From positions 62,001 to 126,000 of the forward strand of contig CAVPDQ010000021.1 in the NCBI GenBank assembly GCA_963702685.1: a DNA stretch of 64,000 nucleotides, in the 5' to 3' direction. A model generated the notes under the pieces. That model did no database searches and had not been told where the DNA came from. It saw nothing but the letters and a program-made list of their open reading frames with translations. Positions within the stretch are counted from its first letter, which is position 1; every line of letters begins with the position of its first letter. The stretch comes from AP-15 sp963702685. Its GTDB lineage: Bacteria; Pseudomonadota; Alphaproteobacteria; ATCC43930; CGMCC-115725. Made by a program: the position numbers and the translations under genes. Below are positions 8,667 to 17,799 of this stretch, piece after piece.

Positions 8667-10020
8667 ATGACCGACGACCGATCGCATGTCACGCACCGGC
8701 TGGCGCAATTCGTCGCCGCCTCGCGATGGGAAGACTTCCCGCCGGAAGTGCGCTGCGAGGGCGTGCGCGGGCTGTTGAACTTTGTCGGCTGCGCGCTCGG
8801 TGGCGCGCAGGACGAGGCCATGGGCATCGCGGTCGAGGTGCTGACCCCGTTTTTCGGACCGCCGCAAGGGATCGTGATCGGGCGCGGCGAACGGCCGGAC
8901 GCGCTCAACGCCGCATTCCTCAACGCGGTCAGCGCCAATGTCCTCGAATACGACGACACGCATCTCGCAACGGTGATGCACCCGGCCGCACCGGTGGCGC
9001 CCGGCCTCTTCGCGCTTGCCGGGCTGCGTCCGGTGTCCGGCCGCGAGCTGCTGCACGCGTTTATCTCGGCGTCGAGGTCTCGTGCCGCGTCGGGCTCGGC
9101 GTGATGCCGACGCATTACCGGCGCGGCTGGCACATCACCGCGACCTGCGGGATTTTCGGGGCGGCGGCCGCCTGCGCCCGCCTCGTCGGGCTCGACGCGC
9201 GGCGCACCGCTCTGGGCGCTCGGCCATGCCGCAACGCAATCCGCCGGCCTCGTCGAAAGCCTCGGCAGCATGGCGAAAAGCCTCGGGGTCGGCAACGCCG
9301 CGAAAAACGGGCTGGCCGCGGCGCTGTTCGCCGAGGGCGGGTTCAGCGGACCCGCGCAGCCGATCGAAGGGCGCTACGGGTTTGCGGCGGTAACCAGCGA
9401 CTCGGCCGATCTCGCACGTATGACCGACGGGCTCGGCGAACGCTGGGAGGTGTTGAAGAATGCGTACAAGCCCTATCCGTGCGGCGTTGTGCTGTTCCCG
9501 GTCATCGATGCCTGTCTCGAGCTGCGCGCCCGTCACGCGCCGGCGCCGGAAGCGATCGAGCGCGTCGTCGTGCGCGGCCACCCGCTGATGCGCGAGCGCA
9601 CCGACCGGGCGAATGTCGAGACCGGGCGCGACGCCAGGGTCAGCCTGCAGCACAGCGTCGCCGCAGCGTTTCTCTTTGGCGCCGCCGGCCTTGCGCAATA
9701 CGAGGACGATTGCGTCGCCGATCCGGCCGTGCGCGCGCTGCGGGCAAGGGTCGTCTTCGAGGAAGACCCGGCGGCACCGGTCGAAATCGGCGACCGTGAC
9801 ATTGCACCTCGCCCACGGGGCGGCGTTGAGCCGGCATGTCCGGCACGGCCGCGGCACGCCGGGCCGGCCGATGAGCGACGCCGAGCTCGACGCCAAGGTG
9901 CGCGAGCTCGCGGCCTACGGCGCCCCGTTTGTCGACGCTGCCGGCCTGATCGCGGCGGTGCGGGGCATCGAGGACGAAGCCGACCCGACCCGATTGATAC
10001 GGCTGACCGTGCCCGCCTGA
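8667..10020 (+). pseudogene. MmgE/PrpD family protein with three frameshifts
   Basis: Homologue of 2-methylcitrate dehydratase and the broader MmgE/PrpD family (dehydratases and isomerases such as cis-aconitate decarboxylase). ATG 8667 has a GAGGAG ribosome site. Segments in order: 8667 to about 9058 (FVGCALGG, NVLEYDDTH), then another frame with GVEVSCRVGLGVMPTHY and WHITATCGIFGAAAA to about 9215, then MAKSLGVGNAAKNGLAA through KPYPCGVVLFPVIDA to about 9790, then LAHGAALS to GTPGRPMSDAEL and the stop at 10020. Three indels, near 9058, 9215 and 9790, break a gene of normal length (about 450 codons). Such clustering favours pseudogenisation or a low-quality stretch of assembly. Confidence 0.85.
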
Positions 10021-10250
10021 CCGGGTCGAATCAGCCTGGCAGAAGCACCGGGAGGCGGAGGAGTTTCATCATTGCGGGCGGGATCGCCGCTCCCGGCTTT
10101 CGCCGGTAATGCGGGGGAAAAGCGCGGCGCACGGTCAACCGAATTTCTGGTCCAGGACACTCGTGGCGCAAACCAGACAGACAGCTCCCACCATCTCTGC
10201 TCGTCGCGCCCGCGAAAGATCATGTGAAGAAATTGCTCTTTCCAAGAAAC

Positions 10251-10372
10251 GTCATTCCGGGGCGGTCCGAAGGGCCGAGCCCGGAACCCAAGAACACCGG
10301 ACTGCGGTAATCCTGGCGAGCGGCGGTGTTCATAGGTTCCGGGCCTGCCCCTTCGGGACATCCCGGAATGAC
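10251..10372. repeat. Large dispersed inverted repeat, copy 1, in the 10021-10439 gap
   Basis: The element begins gtcattccggg and ends cccggaatgac. Inside are paired arms cccggaaccca (about 10280) and aggttccggg (about 10335), with gttcataggttccgggc between. A clearly related copy is at 59833-59957 in the liv operon. It probably folds as a long imperfect hairpin in RNA. The rest of the 10021-10439 gap holds no gene I recognise. Confidence 0.8.
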
Positions 10373-10439
10373 ATCCCTCTTTCCGGTGCAATGCTTCACA
10401 CGCTCGAAAGCGTGGGTGGCAAATGTCGGATTGGCACCG

Positions 10440-11436
10440 CTAGCCCGCGAGCTTTGGGATTACTTTTTCGGTCAGCAGCATAAAGGTTTCGTGGCTGAGC
10501 GGGGCGGCGAGGAGGTAGTCGAGGCCGATTTCGTCGCGCAGGCGCAGGATCTGCTCGGTGACCGCCTCGGGGGTGCCGTGCAGGATCACTTCGTCGAGGT
10601 AGCGCTGCACGGGATCGACGCCTTCGGGGGTGAAGCCCTGCTGCATGACCGGGCGGTGCGGCGCGCCGAGATAGGAATTGACGATCCATTCGGCGCCGCT
10701 TTTCGCGACCGCGGCGGCGTCGCCGGCGGTTGCGGCGAGGGCGACGAGGCGGGCCACCGGGATGTCGCGCCCGGCTTCGGAAAAACCGGCTTCGCCGAGG
10801 CGCTGCGCGTAACGGCGGCGCTTGCGGCCGATCTCCGGGGCCGAGGAATGCGGGTCCATCAGGATCGAAAAGCCGCGGCCTGCAGCCCAGTCGATCGCCC
10901 CTTCCGAGCTCGCCGCCATCCATACCGGCGGGTGCGGCTGCTGCAACGGCCGCGGCAATACTTCGAGACCGGAGAAGCGATAGAATTCGCCGGCAAAATC
11001 GAGCCGCTCGTCGGTCCAGGCGCGCAGCACGATTTCGACCGTTTCGCGAAACCGCGCCGAGCTTTCTTCCGGCGGCACGCCGAACGCCTCGAACTCGACG
11101 CGGGCAAAGCCGCGCCCCGCCCCCCAATTGACCCGCCCGCCGGACAACACGTCGAGCAGCGCCACTTCTTCGGCGAGCCGCAGCGGGTGGTAGAACGGCG
11201 CCAGCGACACTGCCGTGCCGATCCGCAGCCGCCGGGTGCGCGCCGCCGCCAAGCGTGCCGACCATATGCACCGACGGGCACACGCTAAAGCTCGAAAAAT
11301 GATGCTCGGCGAGCCACACCGCGTCATAGCCGCCGCGGTCCATGATCTCGATCCGCTGCAAGGCGCGGGCATAGACCGTCGCCAGATCGACCCGGCGCTC
11401 GGGCCAGCTGAAAAATTGCAACACCCCGAATTTCAT
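10440..11436 (-). pseudogene. LLM-class flavin-dependent oxidoreductase, frameshifted
   Basis: Bacterial luciferase-like monooxygenase fold (FMN/F420 TIM barrel). The N-terminus starts at ATG 11436 with MKFGVLQFFSWPERR and AVWLAEHHFSS. The frame then shifts near 11245-11255, in a run of ggcggcg, and resumes with RLRIGTAVSLAPFYHPLRL (a hallmark LLM motif), LDVLSGGRVNWGAGRGF and PPVWMAASS, ending IPKLAG at 10440. One indel separates two well-conserved parts, and total length (about 331 codons) is normal. A second, intact family member lies at 46837-47865. The substrate is unknown. Confidence 0.82.
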
Positions 11437-11525
11437 CGGGCCACGATAGCGGCGGGGCCGGGGACGGTCCAGTTGGCGCCCCGCCACGGCTCGGCGATAA
11501 TCGGAGAAACCGGAGGGAGCGTGAT

Positions 11526-12163
11526 ATGGCCAAGGGCATCCTGATCGCGGCGATGGATTTCACCAATATCGCCGAGGACGAGTTTCACGACTGGTACGAT
11601 CTGGAGCACATCCCCGAACGGCAGCGAGTGCCGGGCTTCGGCTCGTGCGAGCGCTGGATCGGCACACAGAGCCCGCGAGATATCGATGGCGACCTACGAG
11701 CTCGACGAGGTCGGCGTGCTCGACAGCCCGGCCTATCGCGCGATCGGCGGCGACAACCTGTCGCCGTGGTCGAAGCGGGTGACCGGCCGGGTGAGGATGC
11801 TGTTGCGCTGCGAGGGCGAGCAGATCCTGCCGGGCGCTCTCGGCGTCGCCCGAGGGGGCGGGCGGCCTGCTGCTGAACGCGATGAGCGTCGCGCCCGAGC
11901 ACGAGGCCGAATTCAACGAATGGTACGACACCGAGCACATCCCGGCGCTCGCCGCCGTCCCCGGCACCTTGTGCGCCCGCCGCTACCGGGCGCGCAATCC
12001 GGGCGGGCAGCGCTATGTGGCGCTCTACCATCTGGCATCGCCCGAGGTGCAGGAAACCGCCGCCTGGAAAAAGGCTGCCGCAACACCCTGGACCGAGCGC
12101 CTGCGGCCGTTCTTCCGCGACCATCTGCGCATCGTCGCCGGCCGCTACACCCGCCATCGCTAG
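11526..12163 (+). pseudogene. Internally duplicated dimeric alpha/beta-barrel protein (EthD-like), two frameshifts
   Basis: Not assigned to a named family, but the two halves are clearly related: EDEFHDWYDLEHIPERQRVPGF in the first and EAEFNEWYDTEHIPALAAVPG in the second, the W-Y-x-x-E-H-I-P pattern of small ferredoxin-like barrel proteins. The coding frame changes twice, near 11678 (continuing MATYELDEVGVLDSP) and near 11848 (continuing SPEGAGGLLLNAMSV). ATG 11526 has a GGAGGG ribosome site about 9 nt upstream. The intact protein would be about 212 aa, a fused homodimer. The upstream LLM gene is divergent. Confidence 0.72.
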
Positions 12164-12361
12164 GCCGATGCCAAGCCAGGTCAGCAAGCCGGGTCAGCAA
12201 GTCAGACAAATGTAATTAACCATTAATCATAATACAGCTTGAGAGCATATTAGCATTTTCCAGGTCAATCTGCTATGATTGGCGTTCCCTCCGCTTGTCA
12301 AAGGTCCGGATCGGGTTTCCCGGATGAGGGCCGGCCGCCGATCCAATCGGGGAGGAACGAA

Positions 12362-12893
12362 ATGCCACGGACAAAACAGTCGACAACCGCAGGCGGGCGG
12401 CGCTTTGCAGCGCTTATCGCCACTTGTGCGTCGCTGGCGCTGCTTTCGAGCGGACGGCCGGTCGCCGCCGCCGACACCCAGCTCGCCTGGGACGGGTTTC
12501 TCAAGGTCACCAAATCGACGCCGCAATGCGCGGCGGCGGGCATCGGCGGCGTTGCCGTCGGCAACGTGCACATCTCCGTATTCCGCCCGAAAATCCTCGC
12601 CGCCGATACGCCGACCTTCATCAGCATCGTGCACCCTACCGCAGCGGTTGCGTTCGAGAATACGAGCGAAGCCAAGGTGCCCCAGATGCACGGTTCGGGA
12701 AGCTATGCAGGTACGGCGATAGGCGGCCAAGCCAAGGCTTTTACCTTTCTCCGGAACCTATAAGTTCGCCATCAGCCCGGCCCATGTGACCGCGACGACG
12801 ACCGAGATCGGGATCGTCGGAACCCTCAGCAACTATTTTGGCGCCGTCGGCTGCTCCGTCTCCTTCGACGCTTTTTACGCACCGCAGCCTTGA
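12362..12893 (+). pseudogene. Secreted protein of unknown function, one frameshift
   Basis: ATG 12362 (GGAGG ribosome site) begins a clear signal peptide: positive N-region, hydrophobic core LIATCASLALLSS, and AAADTQ cleavage area near residue 40. The mature part is beta-rich and continues in frame to AFTF near 12750. The frame then hits a stop at 12763, but the next frame carries SGTYKFAISPAHV and ends with a two-Cys segment before 12893. One extra base in tttctccgg explains it. Total about 177 codons. No family recognised. The 195 bp upstream are AT-rich with a possible -10 TATGAT at 12274-12279. Its 3' end is 6 bp from the convergent pcaG stop. Confidence 0.6.
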
Positions 12894-12899
12894 TATGGT

Positions 12900-13484
12900 T
12901 CAGATTTCGAAAAAGGCCGTTTCGCCGTTGCCTTGCAAGATGATGTCGAAGCGATAGATCGGGGCGCCGGCGGCGCTGCTGCGGGTGGCGAGCAAGGTTT
13001 GGCGACGCGCCGGGTCGTCGATCGACGCGAGGACCGGGTCGGCCTCGTTGGCCTTTTCGTCGGCGAAATAGATGCGGGTGTAGAGCTGCTTCAGGAGCCC
13101 GCGGGCAAAGAGCGCGACCGCGATATGCGGCGCCTGCAAATTGTTGCCGCGGCCCGGCACCGGCCCCGGGCGGATCGTGGTAAAGCGAAAGCGACCCGCG
13201 GCGTCGGTCGAAACCCGGCCAAATCCGCGGAAATTCGGGTCGAGCGGCTTGTCCTCTCGGCCATCGTCGGGATGCGCATAGCGGCCCGCGGCATTCGCCT
13301 GCCACAATTCGAGGCAGGCATCGCCCACCGGCGCGCCGTCGCCGTCGACCACGCTGCCTTCGACGACGATCCGCTCGCCCGCCGCACCCGGCGGCGCAAG
13401 GTCGGCCCATTCCGGCCGGTCGAGCGCCAGATGAAAAAACGGCCCGACGGTCTGCGACGGTGTCGGGATCAGCCGCGCCGCCAT
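12900..13484 (-). CDS. pcaG: Protocatechuate 3,4-dioxygenase alpha subunit
   Basis: Intradiol ring-cleavage enzyme subunit. With PcaH it converts protocatechuate plus O2 to 3-carboxy-cis,cis-muconate in the beta-ketoadipate pathway (cytoplasm). The 194-aa product starts at ATG 13484 with the family's TPSQTVGPFFHLAL. It has the beta-sandwich core ACLELWQANAAGRYAHP, then DPNFRGFGR, and ends RFDIILQGNGETAFFEI. As expected for the alpha subunit it lacks the complete iron-ligand set (no H-I-H); iron is held by the beta subunit. The start lies 1 nt after the pcaH stop (tga-g-ATG), so translation is coupled. Confidence 0.95.
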   Translation of the reverse strand: MAARLIPTPSQTVGPFFHLALDRPEWADLAPPGAAGERIVVEGSVVDGDGAPVGDACLELWQANAAGRYAHPDDGREDKPLDPNFRGFGRVSTDAAGRFRFTTIRPGPVPGRGNNLQAPHIAVALFARGLLKQLYTRIYFADEKANEADPVLASIDDPARRQTLLATRSSAAGAPIYRFDIILQGNGETAFFEI

Positions 13485-13485
13485 C

Positions 13486-14196
13486 TCACGGGTTCTCCAT
13501 CGGGGTGGCATGGCGCCCGCGCAGCACGATGTCGAAGCGGTAGCCGAGCGCCCATTCCGCCTCGCTCAACTGCGGGTCGTAATCGGCGATGAGCCGGTTG
13601 CGTGCCGCCGGGTCGGGGGTGCCGAGAAAAATCGCGTCGAACGCCAAGAGCGGGTCCCCGGGGAAATACATCTGGGTGACGAGGCGGGTGGCGAAGGCGG
13701 GGCCAAAGATGCCGAAATGAATATGCGCCGGCCGCCAGGAATTGTAGGTGTTGCGCCATGGATAGGCGCCGGGCTTGATCGTCAGAAAGCGGTATTCGCC
13801 GTCGCCGCCGGTCACCACTTGCCCGACCCCGTCGAAATTCGGGTCGAGCGGCGCGTCGTGCTCGTCGACCGGATGGCGGTAGCGGCCAGCGGCGTTGCAT
13901 TGCCACAGCTCGACCAGGGTCCCTGATACCGGGTCGCCGTCCTCGTCGAGGACACGGCCGGCCACGATAATCCGCTCGCCCAAAGGCGGCCCGCTGCGGC
14001 TGCGGGTCAAATCGGCGGCATCGGGACCGGCCCAGGCGTCGGCGAACAGCGGCCCCGTCACTTCGGTCAAGGTATGGTCGAGGCGGATCGGCGGGTGTTT
14101 CGGCGCGCGCTTGACCGTGCTGCCGTAATCGGGGTGGAGATAGGGCGGCTGTTCGCCGTTGCGAACCGGCGCAAAAGGCCGAATGGTCGCGGTCAT
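13486..14196 (-). CDS. pcaH: Protocatechuate 3,4-dioxygenase beta subunit
   Basis: Iron-bearing subunit of protocatechuate 3,4-dioxygenase. The 236-aa product has VELWQCNAAGRYRHP (first Tyr ligand region), DPNFDGVGQ, and TYNSWRPAHIHFGIFG carrying the second Tyr and both His ligands, then YRFDIVLRG near the C-terminus. I chose ATG 14196 because the AGGAAG ribosome site lies about 8 nt from it. An ATG two codons earlier (14202) is too close to that site. Upstream, 14197-14451 is noncoding and AT-richer near 14360-14395 and probably holds the promoter. No pca regulator or pcaB/C/D genes are nearby. Confidence 0.95.
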   Translation of the reverse strand: MTATIRPFAPVRNGEQPPYLHPDYGSTVKRAPKHPPIRLDHTLTEVTGPLFADAWAGPDAADLTRSRSGPPLGERIIVAGRVLDEDGDPVSGTLVELWQCNAAGRYRHPVDEHDAPLDPNFDGVGQVVTGGDGEYRFLTIKPGAYPWRNTYNSWRPAHIHFGIFGPAFATRLVTQMYFPGDPLLAFDAIFLGTPDPAARNRLIADYDPQLSEAEWALGYRFDIVLRGRHATPMENP

Positions 14197-14451
14197 CGGC
14201 ATTCTTCCTGGAGCCGGGATGCGAGTGCGCCGCACCCTGCCCACGCAGAAGGGCGTCGGTCAAGAGCCGAGATCGGCCGAACACATCGGCAACGTGCGGC
14301 GACCCTATTCTCCTTTTTATCGGCGCAGCAAGGCCTGCCGCCTGGCTCGGGAAACCGGGCAATTGATTTTAATTGAACCTTTTCCCGCGCTCCCCACTTC
14401 TCGGTCGGGAGCAGCGGCAGCACCGCCGAAACGCTCCCGAGGCAAGGCAAC

Positions 14452-14640
14452 ATGTCACACCACGACACGGTGTTTTCGCTGGCCGAGCTGATCGAGCATC
14501 CGGTCCTCGGCCTTGCAGTGGCCGAGGAGGGGTTTGATCCCCGGTCGCTCGAGCGGATCCTGGACGCCGAGAGCTCGCGCGGCTGCCATCGGCCGGAACG
14601 CGAAGATTTTGCCGGCCCGCTCTCTTTTCCGGGCGCTTAG
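14452..14640 (+). CDS. Small hypothetical protein (62 aa)
   Basis: Unrecognised short ORF with a moderate ribosome site (CGAGGCAAGG upstream of ATG 14452). The product is hydrophilic with no membrane segment. It begins MSHHDTVFSLAELIEHPVLG and has an acidic middle and a basic C-terminal third. It is convergent with the DUF3108 gene, whose stop is 4 bp away, and divergent from pcaH. Initiation context and lack of overlap with other genes make it plausible, but no homologue is known to me. Confidence 0.35.
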   Translation: MSHHDTVFSLAELIEHPVLGLAVAEEGFDPRSLERILDAESSRGCHRPEREDFAGPLSFPGA

Positions 14641-14643
14641 CGG

Positions 14644-15459
14644 CTAGCCGGGGCAGGGCTGGCGCGCCGAGCACAGGTGGTCGAGCCGCACGACGAGCGG
14701 CAGATAATAGACCGAAACCCGGATCGACAGCGGCAGCAGCCGCGCGTCGTCGCTGACCACCAGCTCCACCGGCCGCGCCGCATCGTCGGGATCGCCGTCG
14801 TCGCTGGTCTCGCCCTTGAAGCCGGCGATCGGCCGCAACGTCAGCGCGACCCGCAAGGTGCCGGCCGCCGCGGCCGGTTTTTGCACGACATGCCCCAGCA
14901 CATCGAACCGCCGGGCGCCGTCATAGACCGGGATCGCGAAATCGGCGCGACCGGCGTCGAGCGCCTTGCGCAATGCGCCACGCAGCCGTTCGAGCGCGGT
15001 CATCGGGTCGACCACGTTGCGGCGGTATTGCTCGCCGAGCGGCGGCTTGCGGCTGGTGTCGCCGGGACCCCGCTCGGCAACGGTCGTGTTGCCGCGCGCG
15101 ACAAATCGCATGGCGATATGGCTGTTGCGCCGCTTGTGCAAATCATAGACGGCGTCGTAATGCGCGGGCTCGGCCGGGTCCGCGGCACCCAGGCGTCCGG
15201 CGGCGCTGGCGGTCCCGCGAAACCGGGTGACGAGGTAGGGCAGCCCCTCGGCACGGATCTCGATTTCGTCGCGATATCCGGCGGCGCCGTCGGCCAGCGC
15301 CAGGCGGATCTTGCCCGCCGGCAGCCCGGCCCAAAACGCGTCGTAGACCGCGACGATCTCTGCGCCCTGCGCTCGCGGGGCGAGCGCCGCCAGGCCGAGC
15401 AACGCCAAGCCGAGCAACGCCAAGCCGGCCGCGCGGCAGAGTGGCCGGGATGCGCTCAC
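14644..15459 (-). CDS. DUF3108 domain-containing exported protein
   Basis: A 271-aa protein with an N-terminal signal peptide (repeated LALLGLALLGLAAL core, cleavage near RAQGAE). The mature region fits DUF3108, a periplasmic beta-rich domain: VYDAFWAGLPAGKI at the start, YDAVYDLHKRR in the middle, YDGARRFDVLGHV and ISVYYLPLVVRL-type strands toward the end. The function of the family is unknown. The GTG start at 15459 overlaps the stop of the preceding small gene (GTGA), so the two are translationally coupled. The leader contains a short direct repeat (aacgccaagccgagc) that duplicates LALLG. Confidence 0.8.
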   Translation of the reverse strand: MSASRPLCRAAGLALLGLALLGLAALAPRAQGAEIVAVYDAFWAGLPAGKIRLALADGAAGYRDEIEIRAEGLPYLVTRFRGTASAAGRLGAADPAEPAHYDAVYDLHKRRNSHIAMRFVARGNTTVAERGPGDTSRKPPLGEQYRRNVVDPMTALERLRGALRKALDAGRADFAIPVYDGARRFDVLGHVVQKPAAAAGTLRVALTLRPIAGFKGETSDDGDPDDAARPVELVVSDDARLLPLSIRVSVYYLPLVVRLDHLCSARQPCPG

Positions 15460-15686
15460 TCCTTGGCGAGATAGCGCCAGCTCGTCCCGTCCCAGAGAAT
15501 TCTTTCGCCGCTCGGAAAGCGCAGCTCGATCGCCCCGGTTTTCGAACGGGTACGGCGCACTTCGCCATCGGCGCCCAGCTGCTCGGCCTCCCAGCGGTCG
15601 GTCAGGGCGAGGCCGATCCGGGTCGGGCTCAGCCCGTCCTTCTGGAGCGCGATCGCGTCGTCCAGAAGCTCGCTTACAAAGCTCAT
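15456..15686 (-). CDS. Small conserved-type protein (76 aa), unknown function
   Basis: Unrecognised 76-aa protein beginning MSFVSELLDDAIALQKDGLSP and ending with a Trp-rich segment (LWDGTSWRYLAKE). The C-terminal half reads like a small beta-sheet (IELRFPSGERILWDG). It lies 33 bp after the gentisate dioxygenase gene and overlaps the DUF3108 start by 4 bp, so it is in the same minus-strand operon. Nothing indicates a specific activity. Confidence 0.6.
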   Translation of the reverse strand: MSFVSELLDDAIALQKDGLSPTRIGLALTDRWEAEQLGADGEVRRTRSKTGAIELRFPSGERILWDGTSWRYLAKE

Positions 15687-15719
15687 CTCAGGGCCCCGAT
15701 CAAATTGGCGGGCGGGAGC

Positions 15720-16928
15720 TTAGCACCGCTGAATGACAAGATCGGCGACGCTGTCGTCGGCCAGCCGGCCCTGCGCCCGGTATTGTCCGATCTTTTCGAG
15801 GAGCGGCGCGTCGGACACCGCGTAAAGAACGGCATCTTGCTCGCCGATATTCGCATGACGGCGCCAGGCAAAGCCGGGAACGACAAAGATGTCGTTCTTT
15901 TGCCACTCGATCCGCTGTCCCGCGACCTCGGTGACGCCGCTCCCGTCGATGACCTGATAGAGCGTGCCTGCGGTCTCCCGCTTGAACCTCGTCGCCTCGC
16001 CCGGCCGCAGCAGCATCGCGCGATAGTCGAGCGTCGGAAACACCGGCGCCCCGGTCACCGGGTTGACAAAGCTGAGGCTCACCGCTTCGTAAGGATCGCC
16101 GGCCTCCGGCCCCAGCCCGTCGAGGGCGGCGCGCACATCGGCACCGCGATAGTGAAACATCGGCGAGGTGCCGTGGCCAAAGCCGCGGCGATGCGCGGCA
16201 AAGCCGGGCACCAGCCCGCCCGCGCCGTAAAGGCGGCGGGAGTGACCCGGCTGATATGTCATCGCCTGGGCGCGGGCGTTGCCGGCGGTTTCCCCTGGAT
16301 ATTCCTCGTCGAGCCAGACGCAATCGAGAAACTCCATCAGCGGGAAATCGAGAACGTCGATCCACACGACAGGCTCGGCGCCGTCGTTGCCGTGGTCGTG
16401 CCAGGTGCCGTTCGGGGTCAGGATCAAATCGCCGCGCGCGGCTTCGCAGCGCTCGCCTTCGATCGTCGTATAGCCGCCATGCTCGGAGAGGATCGTGCGG
16501 CTGGCGTTGGGCGTGTGAATGTGGACCGGCGCGACATCGCCGGGATTGTAGATCGATACCGCGCAGCGCATCGTCGAAGTGACCTGGAGCCGGCCGCCGA
16601 GCCCCGGATTGGTCAAGAGGAACTGCTGGCGTTCGGCGAATTCGATCGGCGACACATCGGCATTGCGGGCGATCTCGGCGATGCGGTCGAGATAGGGGGC
16701 GATCTCGCGCCAGCGCCAATGATGGGGCTGCGGCTTGAGCTGGGCGGCGCCGACCCGGCCGGTGGCGACCCGGCCGCTCGCCTCCATCCCGGTCTCGCGG
16801 AACCACGGGCGCTGCGCCGGCGCGTTCGCTTGGGTGCGCAGCCAGATGTGGAGCGGCGCCGCCTCGGCATTGAGCCGCTCCATCGCCGCCCTGGCGTCGA
16901 ATGCCGGCGCCTCTGCCGCTGTCGCCAT
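15720..16928 (-). CDS. Gentisate 1,2-dioxygenase (double-cupin ring-cleavage enzyme)
   Basis: Fe(II) extradiol-type enzyme opening gentisate (2,5-dihydroxybenzoate) to maleylpyruvate; the same fold includes salicylate and 1-hydroxy-2-naphthoate dioxygenases. The 402-aa product has two cupin domains. The N-terminal one carries the metal motif PVHIHTPNASR (near residue 145) and GTWHDHGND. The second (about residues 295-380) has RETAGTLYQVIDGSG and the C-terminal metal-site remnant FAWRRHAN. Length matches family members (about 350-400). The 250-aa gene upstream ends 13 bp before this start, and downstream genes follow closely, so it is the second gene of a four-gene operon. Salicylate as substrate is possible. 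Confidence 0.85.
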   Translation of the reverse strand: MATAAEAPAFDARAAMERLNAEAAPLHIWLRTQANAPAQRPWFRETGMEASGRVATGRVGAAQLKPQPHHWRWREIAPYLDRIAEIARNADVSPIEFAERQQFLLTNPGLGGRLQVTSTMRCAVSIYNPGDVAPVHIHTPNASRTILSEHGGYTTIEGERCEAARGDLILTPNGTWHDHGNDGAEPVVWIDVLDFPLMEFLDCVWLDEEYPGETAGNARAQAMTYQPGHSRRLYGAGGLVPGFAAHRRGFGHGTSPMFHYRGADVRAALDGLGPEAGDPYEAVSLSFVNPVTGAPVFPTLDYRAMLLRPGEATRFKRETAGTLYQVIDGSGVTEVAGQRIEWQKNDIFVVPGFAWRRHANIGEQDAVLYAVSDAPLLEKIGQYRAQGRLADDSVADLVIQRC

Positions 16929-16941
16929 GTCAGCCCTCCGG

Positions 16942-17694
16942 CTACGGCAATGCCATCGCGCGCGTGAACAATGCCAGATCGGCCACGAGCCCCGCGTCGC
17001 GCTCGATACCGTATTCGCTGCGGCCCGCCTCGCTCTTTTCGAGGACCATCAGCATCGCCGGGTCGGTTGTGTCGAAGACGCGCAGGATGCGGCCGTCATG
17101 GTCGAGCTCGGCGAGCTTTGCCTGCAACGGCACCGAAGGCAGCCGATCGGCAATATCGATCAATTCGATCAGCCCCTCGACGGTGATGCCGGCCTGTTCC
17201 ACCTCGCGCCTGATCTCTTCGGCTGCCTCTTCCTGTTGACGTCGTGCCGCCGCCGAGATGCGAGCCTCCTCGCCGGCCTTTTTGCGGTATTCGGCATAGT
17301 GCGGCGCGATCCGCTGCAAAAACACCGGGGTCGGCAATTCGCGGGTGTCGAGCCAGCTTTTCGACCGGGTCCAGGTGGTGGCGAGCCAGTCGCGGATGCC
17401 GGGATCGCGGATTTCACGCACCCGGTCGGTGCGCAGCGCCATGGCCCAGCGGATCTGCGTCGGCGGGCCGGTCAGCTCCGCCCAGCTCTCCGGCTCGGGC
17501 GGTGGCGCAGCGGCGCCGGGGCCGGCACCGACCCCTGGCCCGGCATCGGCGAGCCGCGTCCTTGCCAGGTCGAATTGGCGGCGGTACTCCGCCTCCCATT
17601 CCTCGCTGTCCTGGTCGGGCTCGAAACCACGATTGTCCCAGAAATAGCGGGCGGTCGCGGCGATCGCCTGTTCCCGGACGAGCTTTGGATCCAT
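16942..17694 (-). CDS. Unrecognised 250-aa protein, first gene of the gentisate dioxygenase operon
   Basis: No family recognised. ATG 17694 has a GAGG ribosome site. Residues 1-60 are charged (MDPKLVREQAIAATARYFWD). A Gly/Ala/Pro-rich linker follows (about 45-60), then a helical Trp-rich region (WAMALRTDRVREIRDPGIRDW) and a charged helix with coiled-coil character (RRQQEEAAEEIRREVEQAG, about residues 150-170). The C-terminus is conserved-looking (DTTDPAMLMVLEKSE). No signal peptide or membrane helix. The longer frame upstream is antisense to the EthD gene and was left out. Its position 13 bp before gentisate dioxygenase suggests a linked role. Confidence 0.6.
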   Translation of the reverse strand: MDPKLVREQAIAATARYFWDNRGFEPDQDSEEWEAEYRRQFDLARTRLADAGPGVGAGPGAAAPPPEPESWAELTGPPTQIRWAMALRTDRVREIRDPGIRDWLATTWTRSKSWLDTRELPTPVFLQRIAPHYAEYRKKAGEEARISAAARRQQEEAAEEIRREVEQAGITVEGLIELIDIADRLPSVPLQAKLAELDHDGRILRVFDTTDPAMLMVLEKSEAGRSEYGIERDAGLVADLALFTRAMALP

Positions 17695-17799
17695 GGCGGT
17701 TGAGCCTCGCTTTTGGCCCTTCTTCGGGAACGTTATCATGATCGGCAACGGCGAGGCGAGCGATGCCGTTTGCCGGGTATCGAGCGAAGGAGCGAGACG

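Noticed and set aside
6785..9295. 836-codon minus-strand ORF
   Set aside because: Only its last 322 codons (from ATG 7753) encode the Asp-box protein. The rest is antisense to the SDR and MmgE/PrpD genes.
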